Notes: a model not told the origin generated them from the letters alone. 14,307 nt of DNA from Burkholderiales bacterium (GCA_005793645.1 SXRG01000013.1:1-14307), one strand, 5' to 3'. Counted from the first letter of the stretch, positions 6,006 through 13,093 are shown. Program-made: numbers and translations.

Positions 6006-7008
6006 AGCTGTCGGCGTAAAACGCGTTTTCAGCCAGGCCGTGAGTGGTGAAGTCGCGGCGTGCGGCATCGACCATGGCTGGCGCCCCGCAGGCGTAGACC
6101 TCTACCCCTGAAAGATCCGGGAAGTCGGCCAGAACCGCTTCGTGTACGAGACCGGTACGGCCCGGCCAGGCATCGGTCGCTGTGGGTGCGGACAGCACGG
6201 GGATGAATTCGAAGCGTGGGAATTGCTGCGCCCACTGTTGCGGCACTTCGGCTTGATAGAGGTCGGTACGGGTACGGGCGCCCCAGTAGAGGATGAAGTG
6301 CCGGTCTTTGGTGTTATGCAGGGCGTGGCTGAGGATGCTTTTTATGGGCGCGTAGCCGGTGCCGCCGGCGAGCAGGATAGCGGGTTTGTCGCCAGAAATT
6401 TCCGGATCACGCAGGGAAAAACTGCCCAGTGGGCCGTGAATGCGTAGGATGTCCTTGACCTTCATGCTACTGAAGACCTGGTCGGTGAACCAGCCGCCCG
6501 GGACATGGCGGATATGCAGCTCGATGAGTTTATCGTGCTCCGGGTTGTTGGCGAGGGAGAAGCTGCGTCGACGGCCATCCTTGAACAAGAAGTCGATGTA
6601 TTGTCCGGGCAGGAATTGCAGCCGTTCATTGGCCGGCAGTTTAAGCCACAGGGCCATGACATCGGGGGCCAGCCGTTCCATACGCTCGACGCGGCAGGGC
6701 AGGGTACGCGGGGTGATTCCCCCGGGCTTGCTGACTTCGCGAATCTCCAGGGTCAGGTCGCTTCGGGCATGGGCGGTGCAGAGCAGGGCGCGGCCTTCGG
6801 CGCGATCGGTCATGGTCAGGGTGGTTGGCTGGAAGGTGCCCAGGTCGACCTCGCCCTGAATGACGCGACCCTTGCAGGCCCCGCAGGCGCCGTTGCGGCA
6901 GCCATAAGGGAGGTTAACGCTGGCCTTGAGGGCCGCTTCAAGCAGGGTTTCTGTGGGCTCTGCGGTAAACTGGTGTCCACTGGGCTGGAGGGTGATCTGG
7001 CAAGGCAT
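5989..7008 (-). CDS. Ferredoxin-FAD/NAD(P)H reductase, AscD / CDP-6-deoxyglucoseen reductase type
   Basis: A 339-residue electron-transfer flavoprotein. The N-terminal plant-type [2Fe-2S] domain has Cys37, Cys42, Cys45 and Cys77 (YGCRNGACGACKG ... LLCTA). The ferredoxin-NADP-reductase-type FAD domain has R148-S-F-S151. The NAD(P) domain has GGTGYAPIKS (215-224) and CGAP (308-311). Such proteins are often annotated as CDP-6-deoxy-delta-3,4-glucoseen reductase, but no deoxysugar genes are nearby. The same architecture serves ring hydroxylases and Fre-like reductases, so the acceptor is unknown. Start: the ATG at 7008 gives the usual beginning MPCQITLQPSGHQFT; the frame stays open further upstream only as a shadow of the divergent gene. 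It lies head-to-head with the SDR gene at 12 bp and tail-to-tail with hemD. Confidence 0.88.
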   Translation of the reverse strand: MPCQITLQPSGHQFTAEPTETLLEAALKASVNLPYGCRNGACGACKGRVIQGEVDLGTFQPTTLTMTDRAEGRALLCTAHARSDLTLEIREVSKPGGITPRTLPCRVERMERLAPDVMALWLKLPANERLQFLPGQYIDFLFKDGRRRSFSLANNPEHDKLIELHIRHVPGGWFTDQVFSSMKVKDILRIHGPLGSFSLRDPEISGDKPAILLAGGTGYAPIKSILSHALHNTKDRHFILYWGARTRTDLYQAEVPQQWAQQFPRFEFIPVLSAPTATDAWPGRTGLVHEAVLADFPDLSGVEVYACGAPAMVDAARRDFTTHGLAENAFYADSFNFQG

Positions 7009-7020
7009 GAGGGTTTTGGG

Positions 7021-7902
7021 ATGTTGCGAGTATTGATTATCGGGTGTGGGGATATCGCGTTGCGTCTGGTCAGGCAGCAGCGTGAACAGGCATCTTCGCG
7101 GCATGGTGGGGTGCAATTCTACGCGCTGAATCGTTCGCCATCGCGAATACCCATGCTCCGTGAAAGGGGTATTCGGCCCATTGGGGGTGATTTGGATGAT
7201 CGTCGCAGCCTGTCGCGGCTGGCCGGAATGGCCGATGTAGTTCTGCACTTTGCGCCACCTCAGGGCGAAGCCCTCGTTGATTTGCGCACCCGGCGCCTGT
7301 TGGCGGCACTGGCCATGGGTGCCTTCCCGGTCCGCATGGTTTATATCAGCACCACGGGGGTGTATGGGGACTGCGCGGGGGACTGGGTGGAGGAGACGCG
7401 GCCAGTATGGCCTAGCAGTGCGCGCGCCCGTCGGCGTTGGGATGCCGAGCAACAACTGCGTGCCTGGGCGATCCGGGTTGGCGCGCGGCTGCACATCCTG
7501 CGTGTGCCGGGTATCTATGCAGGGGGACGGCTGCCCGAGGCGCGGGTGCGCCAAGGTCTGCCAGCGCTTTTGCCCGAGGCCGACATTTACACGAATCATA
7601 TTCATGCCGAGGACCTGGCCCGGCTGGTTTGGCGCGCCGTGTTTCGGGCACGGCCGCAGCGCCTCTATAATGCGGTGGATGACAGTGGTCTCAAGATGGG
7701 TGACTGGTTCGATTGTGTGGCCGATCACTTGGGTGTGCCGCGTCCTCCGCGCTTGTCGTACGAGGCGGTGATGGCGGCCGTCACACCAGCGATGCAGACC
7801 TTCCTGAATGAATCACGCCGTGTGTCCAACCGGCGTATCCGTGAAGAATTGGGGTTTCGTTTTTGTTACCCGGATGTGCATACGGGGCTTTCTGGGGATT
7901 AA
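7021..7902 (+). CDS. NAD(P)-binding SDR-superfamily protein (atypical epimerase-like, YeeZ-type)
   Basis: A 293-residue extended-SDR/epimerase-like protein. The Rossmann fold opens with VLIIGCGDIALRL (glycines 8 and 10). A later strand carries VYISTTGVYGDCAGDWVEE (107-125), the epimerase-like active-site strand with Ser110-Thr112. The expected YxxxK pair is missing: at 136-146 the chain reads RARRRWDAEQQ. This is usual in the YeeZ-like branch, whose reaction is not known to me. A GAGGG ribosome binding site at 7009-7013 is correctly spaced for the ATG at 7021 and lies in the 12-bp gap to the divergent reductase start. yqgE follows after 10 bp, so this gene is the likely head of the yqgE-ruvX-pyrRBC' run. 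Confidence 0.8.
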   Translation: MLRVLIIGCGDIALRLVRQQREQASSRHGGVQFYALNRSPSRIPMLRERGIRPIGGDLDDRRSLSRLAGMADVVLHFAPPQGEALVDLRTRRLLAALAMGAFPVRMVYISTTGVYGDCAGDWVEETRPVWPSSARARRRWDAEQQLRAWAIRVGARLHILRVPGIYAGGRLPEARVRQGLPALLPEADIYTNHIHAEDLARLVWRAVFRARPQRLYNAVDDSGLKMGDWFDCVADHLGVPRPPRLSYEAVMAAVTPAMQTFLNESRRVSNRRIREELGFRFCYPDVHTGLSGD

Positions 7903-7912
7903 AATCGCGAGT

Positions 7913-8473
7913 ATGAGCGGCATCAATCTGACCCATCATTTCTTGCTGGCCATGCCCGGCATGACCGACCCGAACTTTGCCGGGGCGCTGACCTATCTCT
8001 GTGACCATGGAGAACAGGGCGCGCTAGGTATCGTGGTTAATCGACCGATGACGCTGACAATAGGTGAATTATTCGAGCAAATTGGCCTTGACCCGGTCAA
8101 CAATGGTTTCGGACACCAGCGGGTTTATTTGGGTGGCCCGGTGCAAAATGAACGCGGCTTTGTCCTGCATCGCCCCATCGGGGCCTGGAGTTCAACTTTG
8201 GCTGTGGGTGAGGGGGTGGGTTTGACGACCTCCAAGGATATCCTTGAGGCGACGGCCAAGGGTGAGGGGCCTGAGCAGATTATTGTTTCGTTGGGTTATG
8301 CTGGCTGGGCTGCGGGGCAGCTGGAGGAGGAGGTCAAGCAGAACGCCTGGTTGACCGTCCCGGCCGACCCTGAGGTGATCTTCTCCCTGCCACCGGCCGA
8401 GCGGATTAAAGCCGCCTTGGGTATCTTGGGCATCGACATGGCCATGCTGTCCGATGAGGCGGGTCACGCTTGA
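7913..8473 (+). CDS. yqgE: YqgE/AlgH family protein (DUF179)
   Basis: A 186-residue protein, the normal length for the family. It shows the characteristic start INLTHHFLLAMPGMTDPNFA, then LTYLCDHGEQGALGIVVNRP, RVYLGGPVQNERGFVLH, and the C-terminal SLGYAGWAAGQLEEEVKQNAWL. YqgE/AlgH is widespread in Gram-negatives next to ruvX; its biochemical role is not established (AlgH was first linked to alginate regulation in Pseudomonas). The ATG at 7913 is chosen because the conserved block begins at residue 3-4. The stop overlaps the ruvX start by 4 bp, consistent with translational coupling. Confidence 0.93.
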   Translation: MSGINLTHHFLLAMPGMTDPNFAGALTYLCDHGEQGALGIVVNRPMTLTIGELFEQIGLDPVNNGFGHQRVYLGGPVQNERGFVLHRPIGAWSSTLAVGEGVGLTTSKDILEATAKGEGPEQIIVSLGYAGWAAGQLEEEVKQNAWLTVPADPEVIFSLPPAERIKAALGILGIDMAMLSDEAGHA

Positions 8474-8928
8474 ACGGCCAGCCCACTGCCTTGGCTGCGG
8501 GCACGGTGCTTGCGTTTGATTTTGGTACCCGGCGCATCGGGGTGGCAGTGGGCGAGCATGAGACAGGCACGGCACATCCCTTGGAGACCATTGACGCTGA
8601 GGATAACGACACCCGATTTGCCCGCATTGGTGCGATGATTCTGGAATGGCGGCCGGTTGAATTGGTGGTCGGTTTGCCGTTATCGATGGACGGTATGGCA
8701 CATGAGATGACCCTGCGTTGCCAGCGTTTTGCCAATCAGTTGCGCGGCCGCTATGCCCTGCCGGTCCATTTTGTCGATGAGCGTCTGACTTCGGCTGACG
8801 CGGAGATGTGCCTTTTTGAGGCGGGGGGCAGCCGTTTTGACAAGGCGGCGATCGATGCGCTGGCGGCGCAGCGTATTTTGCTGGATCATCTCGTCCGCAC
8901 GGACTCCATAAACCATGATGCTACCTGA
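8470..8928 (+). CDS. ruvX: Putative Holliday junction resolvase / pre-16S rRNA nuclease YqgF (RuvX)
   Basis: A 152-residue RNase H-fold nuclease that trims the 5' end of 16S rRNA precursor in E. coli and was earlier proposed as a Holliday-junction resolvase. The acidic active site is visible: Asp17 in LAFDFGTRRIGVAVG, Glu104 in HFVDERLTSADAE, and Asp129 in AAIDALAAQRIL. VVGLPLSMDG is another family block. The start is TTG at 8470, overlapping the yqgE stop as TTGA. A GTG at 8506 would give a shorter protein closer to the usual N-terminus and remains possible. Its 3' end overlaps pyrR by 14 bp. Confidence 0.9.
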   Translation: MNGQPTALAAGTVLAFDFGTRRIGVAVGEHETGTAHPLETIDAEDNDTRFARIGAMILEWRPVELVVGLPLSMDGMAHEMTLRCQRFANQLRGRYALPVHFVDERLTSADAEMCLFEAGGSRFDKAAIDALAAQRILLDHLVRTDSINHDAT

Positions 8929-9409
8929 ACCGAATGCCCTCATAGACGCGCTTGCCGCACAGCTTGCGCCGGTCATGGGGACCGATTGTGCCCTTATTGG
9001 CATCCATACGGGGGGTGTCTGGTTACGCGATGCGGTCATTCAGCGACTGGGCGGTAAATGCCTCTTGGGTGAACTGGATGTCTCGTTCTATCGCGACGAT
9101 TTTGCCCAGGCGGGCCTGCATGCCGAGGTGCAACCCTCGCGCATCCCGTTCGAGATCGAGGGTCGTTCGGTCATCCTGTTTGATGATGTGCTCTATACCG
9201 GCCGCACCGTCCGCGCCGCCATCAACCTGCTATTTGATTACGGTCGCCCAGCTTCAATCCGGCTGGCCGTGCTGATTGACCGGGGCGGACGCGAATTGCC
9301 AGTCTGCGCCGATTTTACGGGCCTGCGGCAGGATTTCCCGGCCCACGAACATATTGACCTGCTGCGCAGTGAGGCCGGTGAGTTGAGTCTGGTTCACGGC
9401 CCGTGGTGA
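8915..9409 (+). CDS. pyrR: PyrR: pyrimidine regulator / uracil phosphoribosyltransferase
   Basis: A 164-residue type I phosphoribosyltransferase. The PRPP-binding loop VILFDDVLYTGRTVRAA covers 86-102. LDVSFYRDDFAQAGLH (54-69) and the IGIHTGGVWLRD block (28-39) are typical of proteobacterial PyrR. In Firmicutes PyrR binds pyr leader RNA in response to UMP and also makes UMP from uracil and PRPP. In pseudomonads its regulatory target differs. Here it starts inside ruvX and ends 9 bp before pyrB, so no attenuator leader can lie between pyrR and pyrB. ATG ATG at the start allows either codon; I use the first. Confidence 0.92.
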   Translation: MMLPEPNALIDALAAQLAPVMGTDCALIGIHTGGVWLRDAVIQRLGGKCLLGELDVSFYRDDFAQAGLHAEVQPSRIPFEIEGRSVILFDDVLYTGRTVRAAINLLFDYGRPASIRLAVLIDRGGRELPVCADFTGLRQDFPAHEHIDLLRSEAGELSLVHGPW

Positions 9410-9418
9410 GGAAGGACG

Positions 9419-10387
9419 ATGACATCCACGATGACGCCTAATCTGCAACTCACCCCTGATGGGCGTCTGCGCCACCTGTTGACCCTGGATGGCCTACCTA
9501 AGCGCATCCTGACAGAGGTCCTCGATACCGCACAGTCTTTTGTGTCGGTCGGCGAGCGTGATGTGAAGAAGGTCCCGCTATTGCGCGGCAAGGCGGTGTT
9601 CAATGTTTTCTTTGAGAATTCGACCCGCACTCGTACCACCTTCGAGATTGCCGCTAAGCGGCTGTCGGCCGATGTGGTCAACCTCAATGTCAACGCCTCG
9701 TCGCAGAGCAAGGGCGAGACCCTTCTCGATACCGTGTCCAATCTGTCGGCCATGCTGGCCGACATGTTCGTGGTGCGTCACTCGGCCGCTGGTGCGGCAC
9801 ACCTGATCGCCCACCATGTCGCTCCGCATATCCATGTTATCAATGCTGGCGATGGTCGCTCGGCGCATCCTACCCAGGGTTTGTTGGATATGTTCACCAT
9901 CCGCCATTACAAAGGCGATTTTCATAATCTGCGCGTGGCCATCGTGGGTGATGTTCTGCATTCCAGGGTTGCTCGCTCGCAGATTCACGCCTTGACCACG
10001 CTGGGGTGTCCTGAGGTGCGGGTGATTGCGCCGCGCACCCTGCTGCCGCGTGATGTCAGCGGTATGGGAGTGCATGTCTTTAACCGCCTTGAAGAAGGCC
10101 TCAAGGATGTCGATGTGGTGATGATGCTGCGCCTACAGAATGAACGCATGCAGGGCGCGCGTCTGCCGTCGGCGGGCGAATATTACAAGCACTGGGGCCT
10201 GACCCCCGAGAAGTTGAAATATGCACGACCGGATGCCATCGTGATGCACCCTGGCCCGATGAATCGTGGGGTCGAGATCGATTCTGCGGTGGCCGATGGC
10301 GGTCAGTCGGTCATTCTGCCGCAGGTTACTTACGGTATCGCCGTACGGATGGCGGTGATGTCTCTTGTCGCGGGGGCCAATCCATGA
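9419..10387 (+). CDS. pyrB: Aspartate carbamoyltransferase catalytic subunit
   Basis: Condenses carbamoyl phosphate and aspartate to carbamoyl aspartate, the first committed step of pyrimidine synthesis. The 322-residue protein shows the carbamoyl-phosphate site FENSTRTRTTFE (65-76), the SSQSKGET loop with Lys98 contributed across subunits (E. coli Lys84), DGRSAHPTQ (145-153), and the aspartate-binding segments VMMLRLQNER and HPGPMNRGVE (277-286). It is longer at the N-terminus than the E. coli enzyme, as in pseudomonad-type ATCases that assemble with a pyrC' subunit. A GAGGAAGG ribosome binding site ends a few bases before the ATG. The stop overlaps the pyrC' start as ATGA. No pyrI regulatory-chain gene is present. 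Confidence 0.97.
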   Translation: MTSTMTPNLQLTPDGRLRHLLTLDGLPKRILTEVLDTAQSFVSVGERDVKKVPLLRGKAVFNVFFENSTRTRTTFEIAAKRLSADVVNLNVNASSQSKGETLLDTVSNLSAMLADMFVVRHSAAGAAHLIAHHVAPHIHVINAGDGRSAHPTQGLLDMFTIRHYKGDFHNLRVAIVGDVLHSRVARSQIHALTTLGCPEVRVIAPRTLLPRDVSGMGVHVFNRLEEGLKDVDVVMMLRLQNERMQGARLPSAGEYYKHWGLTPEKLKYARPDAIVMHPGPMNRGVEIDSAVADGGQSVILPQVTYGIAVRMAVMSLVAGANP

Positions 10388-11661
10388 AGATGGCGATACG
10401 CAAGGGTCGCGTGATCGATCCGGCTACCGGATTGGATCAGGTTCAGGATGTGTTTGTCGCGGCCGGACGGGTGGTGGGCCTCGGTACGGCGCCGGCCGAT
10501 TTTCATGCCGGGGCGGAGATCGATGCCTCGGGTTTGGTGATTTGCCCCGGCCTGGTCGATATGTCACTGCGCTTGCGCGAACCTGGTCTCGAATATGTCG
10601 CCGGACTGGAGTCCGAGATGCAGGCGGCTTCGGCGGGAGGGATCACTTCGCTGGCCTGCCCACCGGATACCGATCCGCCGTTGGATGAGCCAGGCCTGAT
10701 CGAGATGCTTAAGTTCCGCGCTCGCAGCATGCCGGGGCCGCGTGTGTACCCGGTCGGTGCATTGACTCACCAGCTCAAGGGTGAACGGCTGACCGAGATG
10801 GGTGAGTTGCACGAGGCGGGCTGTATCGCCTTTAGTCAGGCTGATGCGCCACTGATCGACACGGCGGTACTTTTTCATGCGATGGAATATGCCGCCAGCT
10901 TTGATTTGCCGGTGTGGTTGCGTCCCGAGGACCATTTCCTGGCCCGTGGCGGTGTGGCGCACGATGGCTTGGTGGCCGCTCGCTTGGGGCTGCCGTCCAT
11001 TCCGGTGCCGGCCGAGACGGTGGCCCTGCAAACCATCCTCTTGTTGATGCGGCAGACCGGGGCGCGGGTGCATATCATGCGCCTGTCGAGTCGAGCGGCG
11101 GTTGACATGGTGCGCCAGGCCAAGGCGGAGGGCCTTCCGGTGACCTGCGATGTGGCCATCCACCATGTCCACTTGTCGGAGATGGATACGGCCGATTTCA
11201 ATCCGCACTGCCACTTGGTGCCGCCACTACGCAGCCTGCGTGATCGTGATGCAATTCGTCAGGCCTTGGCCGAGGGGGTTATTGATGCGATTTGTTCCGA
11301 TCACGCGCCGGTTGACGAAGATGTCAAGGAACGCCCCTTCCAAGAGGCGGAGCCGGGTGCAACAGGGGCCGAACTCCTGCTGCCGCTGACCCTGCGCTGG
11401 GGACGCGAGGCGGGTCTGTCTTTGTCGCAGACACTGGACCGGGTGACTCATCGCCCCGCCCGCATCATGGGGGTCGACGCAGGCTATCTGCGGGTGGGAG
11501 GGGCGGCCGATCTTTGTCTCTTTGATCCGGAAGGTGTCTGGCAGGTGAGTGCCGAGTCTTTGCTGAGTCTGGGCAAGAACAGTCCCTATCTTGGGCACGA
11601 GATGCTGGGACGCGTCCACTACACCATAATTGACGGACACCTCGACTATCGTCGCTCTTAG
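10384..11661 (+). CDS. pyrC: Non-catalytic dihydroorotase-like subunit PyrC'
   Basis: A 425-residue amidohydrolase-fold protein homologous to class I dihydroorotase but without its metal site. Where active enzymes have DxHxHLREPG, this has DMSLRLREPG, so His becomes Ser61 and Arg63. The later histidines are also gone: LRPED (Arg180 in place of the HCED histidine) and VHIMRLSS (Arg233). Only the aspartate of SDHAP (Asp306) remains. Pseudomonas PyrC' is a known case of an inactive homologue that is needed to assemble active ATCase with PyrB. The same role is inferred here from the 4-bp overlap with pyrB. A catalytic dihydroorotase must therefore be encoded elsewhere. The ATG at 10384 fits the overlap; a second ATG lies two codons later. 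The end overlaps the convergent hydrolase gene by 4 bp. Confidence 0.93.
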   Translation: MKMAIRKGRVIDPATGLDQVQDVFVAAGRVVGLGTAPADFHAGAEIDASGLVICPGLVDMSLRLREPGLEYVAGLESEMQAASAGGITSLACPPDTDPPLDEPGLIEMLKFRARSMPGPRVYPVGALTHQLKGERLTEMGELHEAGCIAFSQADAPLIDTAVLFHAMEYAASFDLPVWLRPEDHFLARGGVAHDGLVAARLGLPSIPVPAETVALQTILLLMRQTGARVHIMRLSSRAAVDMVRQAKAEGLPVTCDVAIHHVHLSEMDTADFNPHCHLVPPLRSLRDRDAIRQALAEGVIDAICSDHAPVDEDVKERPFQEAEPGATGAELLLPLTLRWGREAGLSLSQTLDRVTHRPARIMGVDAGYLRVGGAADLCLFDPEGVWQVSAESLLSLGKNSPYLGHEMLGRVHYTIIDGHLDYRRS

Positions 11662-12278
11662 GCCCGGTGCGCCGTTAGCAGGGTGTTTACTTGGGCACGC
11701 AGGTCCAGCAGTTTGCCGTGGAAGAAGTGCCCGGCTTCCGGTATGACAATCAGGTCTAAACGCTGTGCGGTTGCATAATCGCGCACGGCGGCAAGGGGAA
11801 TGATCTCATCCTGATCGCCTTGGATCAGGGTTGCGGGGCCGTTGATGGCGCCGAAGGGGCGCAGGGTGACGGCGGGTGCCACCAGAATTACTTGCCGTAG
11901 GGTCTGGCCGATGGGCAGGCGTTGCGAGAGTTGTTGTTGGACAAAGCATCCGAACGAGAACCCGAGCAGAGTCCAGTCGAGGCTGGGAAATTGCGCGCTG
12001 ATGTTTTGGGTGATGACCGCCAGATCGTCGCACTCCCCAAGGCCGTGGTCGTGTATCCCCGCGGTTTGCCCCACGCCACGGAAATTGCTGCGCACAGCCA
12101 CGAGACCGGCTGCAACGGCGACCCGGGCCAAGGTGGTGACCACCTTGTTGTCCATAGTGCCTCCATGCAAGGGGTGCGGATGGGCGATGAGGGCTAGCCC
12201 CGTGGGTGGATTGGTCGGGGTCTCGATAATGACTTCGATCGGGCCGACGGGTCCGGTCAGTAACCGGTGCTCACGCAT
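11658..12278 (-). CDS. Alpha/beta hydrolase (COG2945-like)
   Basis: A 206-residue small alpha/beta hydrolase. The N-terminal strand leads to IAHPHPLHGGTMDNKVV (31-47), the signature of the COG2945 group of predicted hydrolases. RSNFRGVGQTAG follows. The nucleophile elbow is GFSFG with Ser108, the acid is Asp157 in GDQDEIIP, and the base is His184 in EAGHFFHG, so the catalytic triad is complete. There is no signal peptide; it is cytoplasmic. The substrate is unknown. It is the last of three minus-strand genes, starting 6 bp after the ferredoxin gene, and its stop shares TTAG with the end of pyrC'. Confidence 0.88.
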   Translation of the reverse strand: MREHRLLTGPVGPIEVIIETPTNPPTGLALIAHPHPLHGGTMDNKVVTTLARVAVAAGLVAVRSNFRGVGQTAGIHDHGLGECDDLAVITQNISAQFPSLDWTLLGFSFGCFVQQQLSQRLPIGQTLRQVILVAPAVTLRPFGAINGPATLIQGDQDEIIPLAAVRDYATAQRLDLIVIPEAGHFFHGKLLDLRAQVNTLLTAHRA

Positions 12279-12284
12279 GGGGTA

Positions 12285-12599
12285 TCAGGGGAGCTTTAGG
12301 CGCCTGACTTCGCGACCGTGTTGCAGGTGTTCCGTGAGAATCTCGTCGATATCGGCTTCATCGATGTAGGTGTACCAAGTGGCGTCAGGGTAGACCACGC
12401 AGACCGGGCCGTGCTCGCAGCGATTCAGGCAGCCAGCACGATTTATGCGGTTCTTGCCTCTCGCGCCATGCAGATCGAGCGCCTTGGCCTTGCCCTTCGC
12501 ATATTCGAACAAGGCTGCCGTGCTCGGGGTGCCGCAGCATTCGCCACCATCCTCACGCTGGTTGAGGCAGAAGAAGACATGTCTTTTGTAGTAACTCAA
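12285..12599 (-). CDS. Thioredoxin-like [2Fe-2S] ferredoxin
   Basis: A 104-residue protein of the thioredoxin-like ferredoxin family (NuoE-like fold). Likely cluster ligands are Cys11, Cys21 or Cys22, Cys57 and Cys61 (FFCLNQREDGGECCG and GCLNRCEHGPVC); Cys67 is an extra conserved cysteine. HVFFCLNQR at the N-terminus and GPVCVVYPDATWY are typical. The start is TTG: a TAA stop lies in frame just upstream, there is no ATG in frame before the conserved block, and AGGA at 12606-12609 is six bases from the TTG. Role: a small electron carrier whose partner is unknown. It sits between a MazG-like gene (21-bp gap) and the hydrolase (6-bp gap), apparently as one transcript. Confidence 0.87.
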   Translation of the reverse strand: MSYYKRHVFFCLNQREDGGECCGTPSTAALFEYAKGKAKALDLHGARGKNRINRAGCLNRCEHGPVCVVYPDATWYTYIDEADIDEILTEHLQHGREVRRLKLP

Positions 12600-12620
12600 G
12601 GATGTTCCTGTTTTGGGGAG

Positions 12621-12959
12621 TTATTGGTTAGAGCCCCGATCCTGTTCAACAGGATATTTTCGGGCATTGATGGCCAGTTTGTCTTCGGCCGCCTGGAGCA
12701 GGTCAATCTCCAGACAATTGGCCAGACTGACCAGATAAATCAACACATCGGCCATTTCTTGACGCACAGCCTCGTGGGTGTCGGCCGGGAGGGCGAGGCT
12801 TTCTTCGGCACTTAGCCACTGAAAGGGTTCCAGCAATTCGGCCGCCTCAACGATGAGTGCAGCGGTTAGATTTTTGGGCGTGTGGTATTGGTGCCAGTTG
12901 CGGACACGACCAAACTCCCGCACGGTATTGGCCAGTTCACGCAGATCTTGAATGGGCAT
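12621..12959 (-). CDS. MazG-like nucleotide pyrophosphohydrolase (dCTPase-type)
   Basis: A 112-residue all-alpha NTP pyrophosphatase. The magnesium-binding EXXE...EXXD motif is complete: Glu38 and Glu41 in IVEAAELLE, Glu68 and Asp71 in QEMADVL. RNWHQYHTPKNL and the end KLAINARKYPVEQDRGS match the single-domain RS21-C6/DCTPP1-like branch, which cleaves dCTP and related, often modified, nucleotides to monophosphates for pool cleaning. Start: the ATG at 12959 is preceded by GGAG six bases upstream; the GTG four codons earlier would overlap that site and is rejected. It heads the minus-strand trio with the ferredoxin and hydrolase. Confidence 0.9.
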   Translation of the reverse strand: MPIQDLRELANTVREFGRVRNWHQYHTPKNLTAALIVEAAELLEPFQWLSAEESLALPADTHEAVRQEMADVLIYLVSLANCLEIDLLQAAEDKLAINARKYPVEQDRGSNQ

Positions 12960-13093
12960 CAATGTCTCCACAATTTCCTCTGGATCGGGAGTGTAGCATC
13001 GCCTCCGTGGTCCAAACCACAGGCCGTAAAACTTGACGGAATGGCCTGAAATAGCTAGTGTTGGCCCCCTTTCAGCATCTTATTTGTAGCACC
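12960..13093. promoter_or_regulatory. Divergent intergenic region, MazG-like gene / acetolactate synthase
   Basis: The 134 bp between the two start codons holds a small inverted repeat, GTGGT (13007-13011) and ACCAC (13016-13020) with a CCAA loop, which might be an operator or chance. A TACACT hexamer (12990-12995, minus) is a possible -10 for the MazG-like gene but lacks a convincing -35. No leader peptide rich in Leu, Val or Ile codons is visible. Confidence 0.4.
13033..13061 (+). promoter_or_regulatory. Candidate promoter for the acetolactate synthase gene
   Basis: TTGACG (13033-13038) matches five of six -35 consensus bases and is followed after 17 bp by TAGTGT (13056-13061), which matches three of six -10 bases. 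Transcription would start around 13068 and give a leader of only about 26 bases, too short for a classical ilv attenuator. Confidence 0.4.

Noticed and set aside
6505..7020. Upstream extension of the SDR frame, antisense to the reductase
   Set aside because: The Rossmann fold begins directly after the ATG at 7021, which has a well-placed ribosome binding site; the extension is only an open shadow frame.
7009..7728. Long N-terminal extension of the reductase frame
   Set aside because: The extension is antisense to the SDR gene, and the family N-terminus begins exactly at the ATG at 7008.
12318..12815. 165-codon plus-strand frame opposite the ferredoxin and MazG-like genes
   Set aside because: Both minus-strand genes have complete metal-ligand motifs; the plus frame has none.
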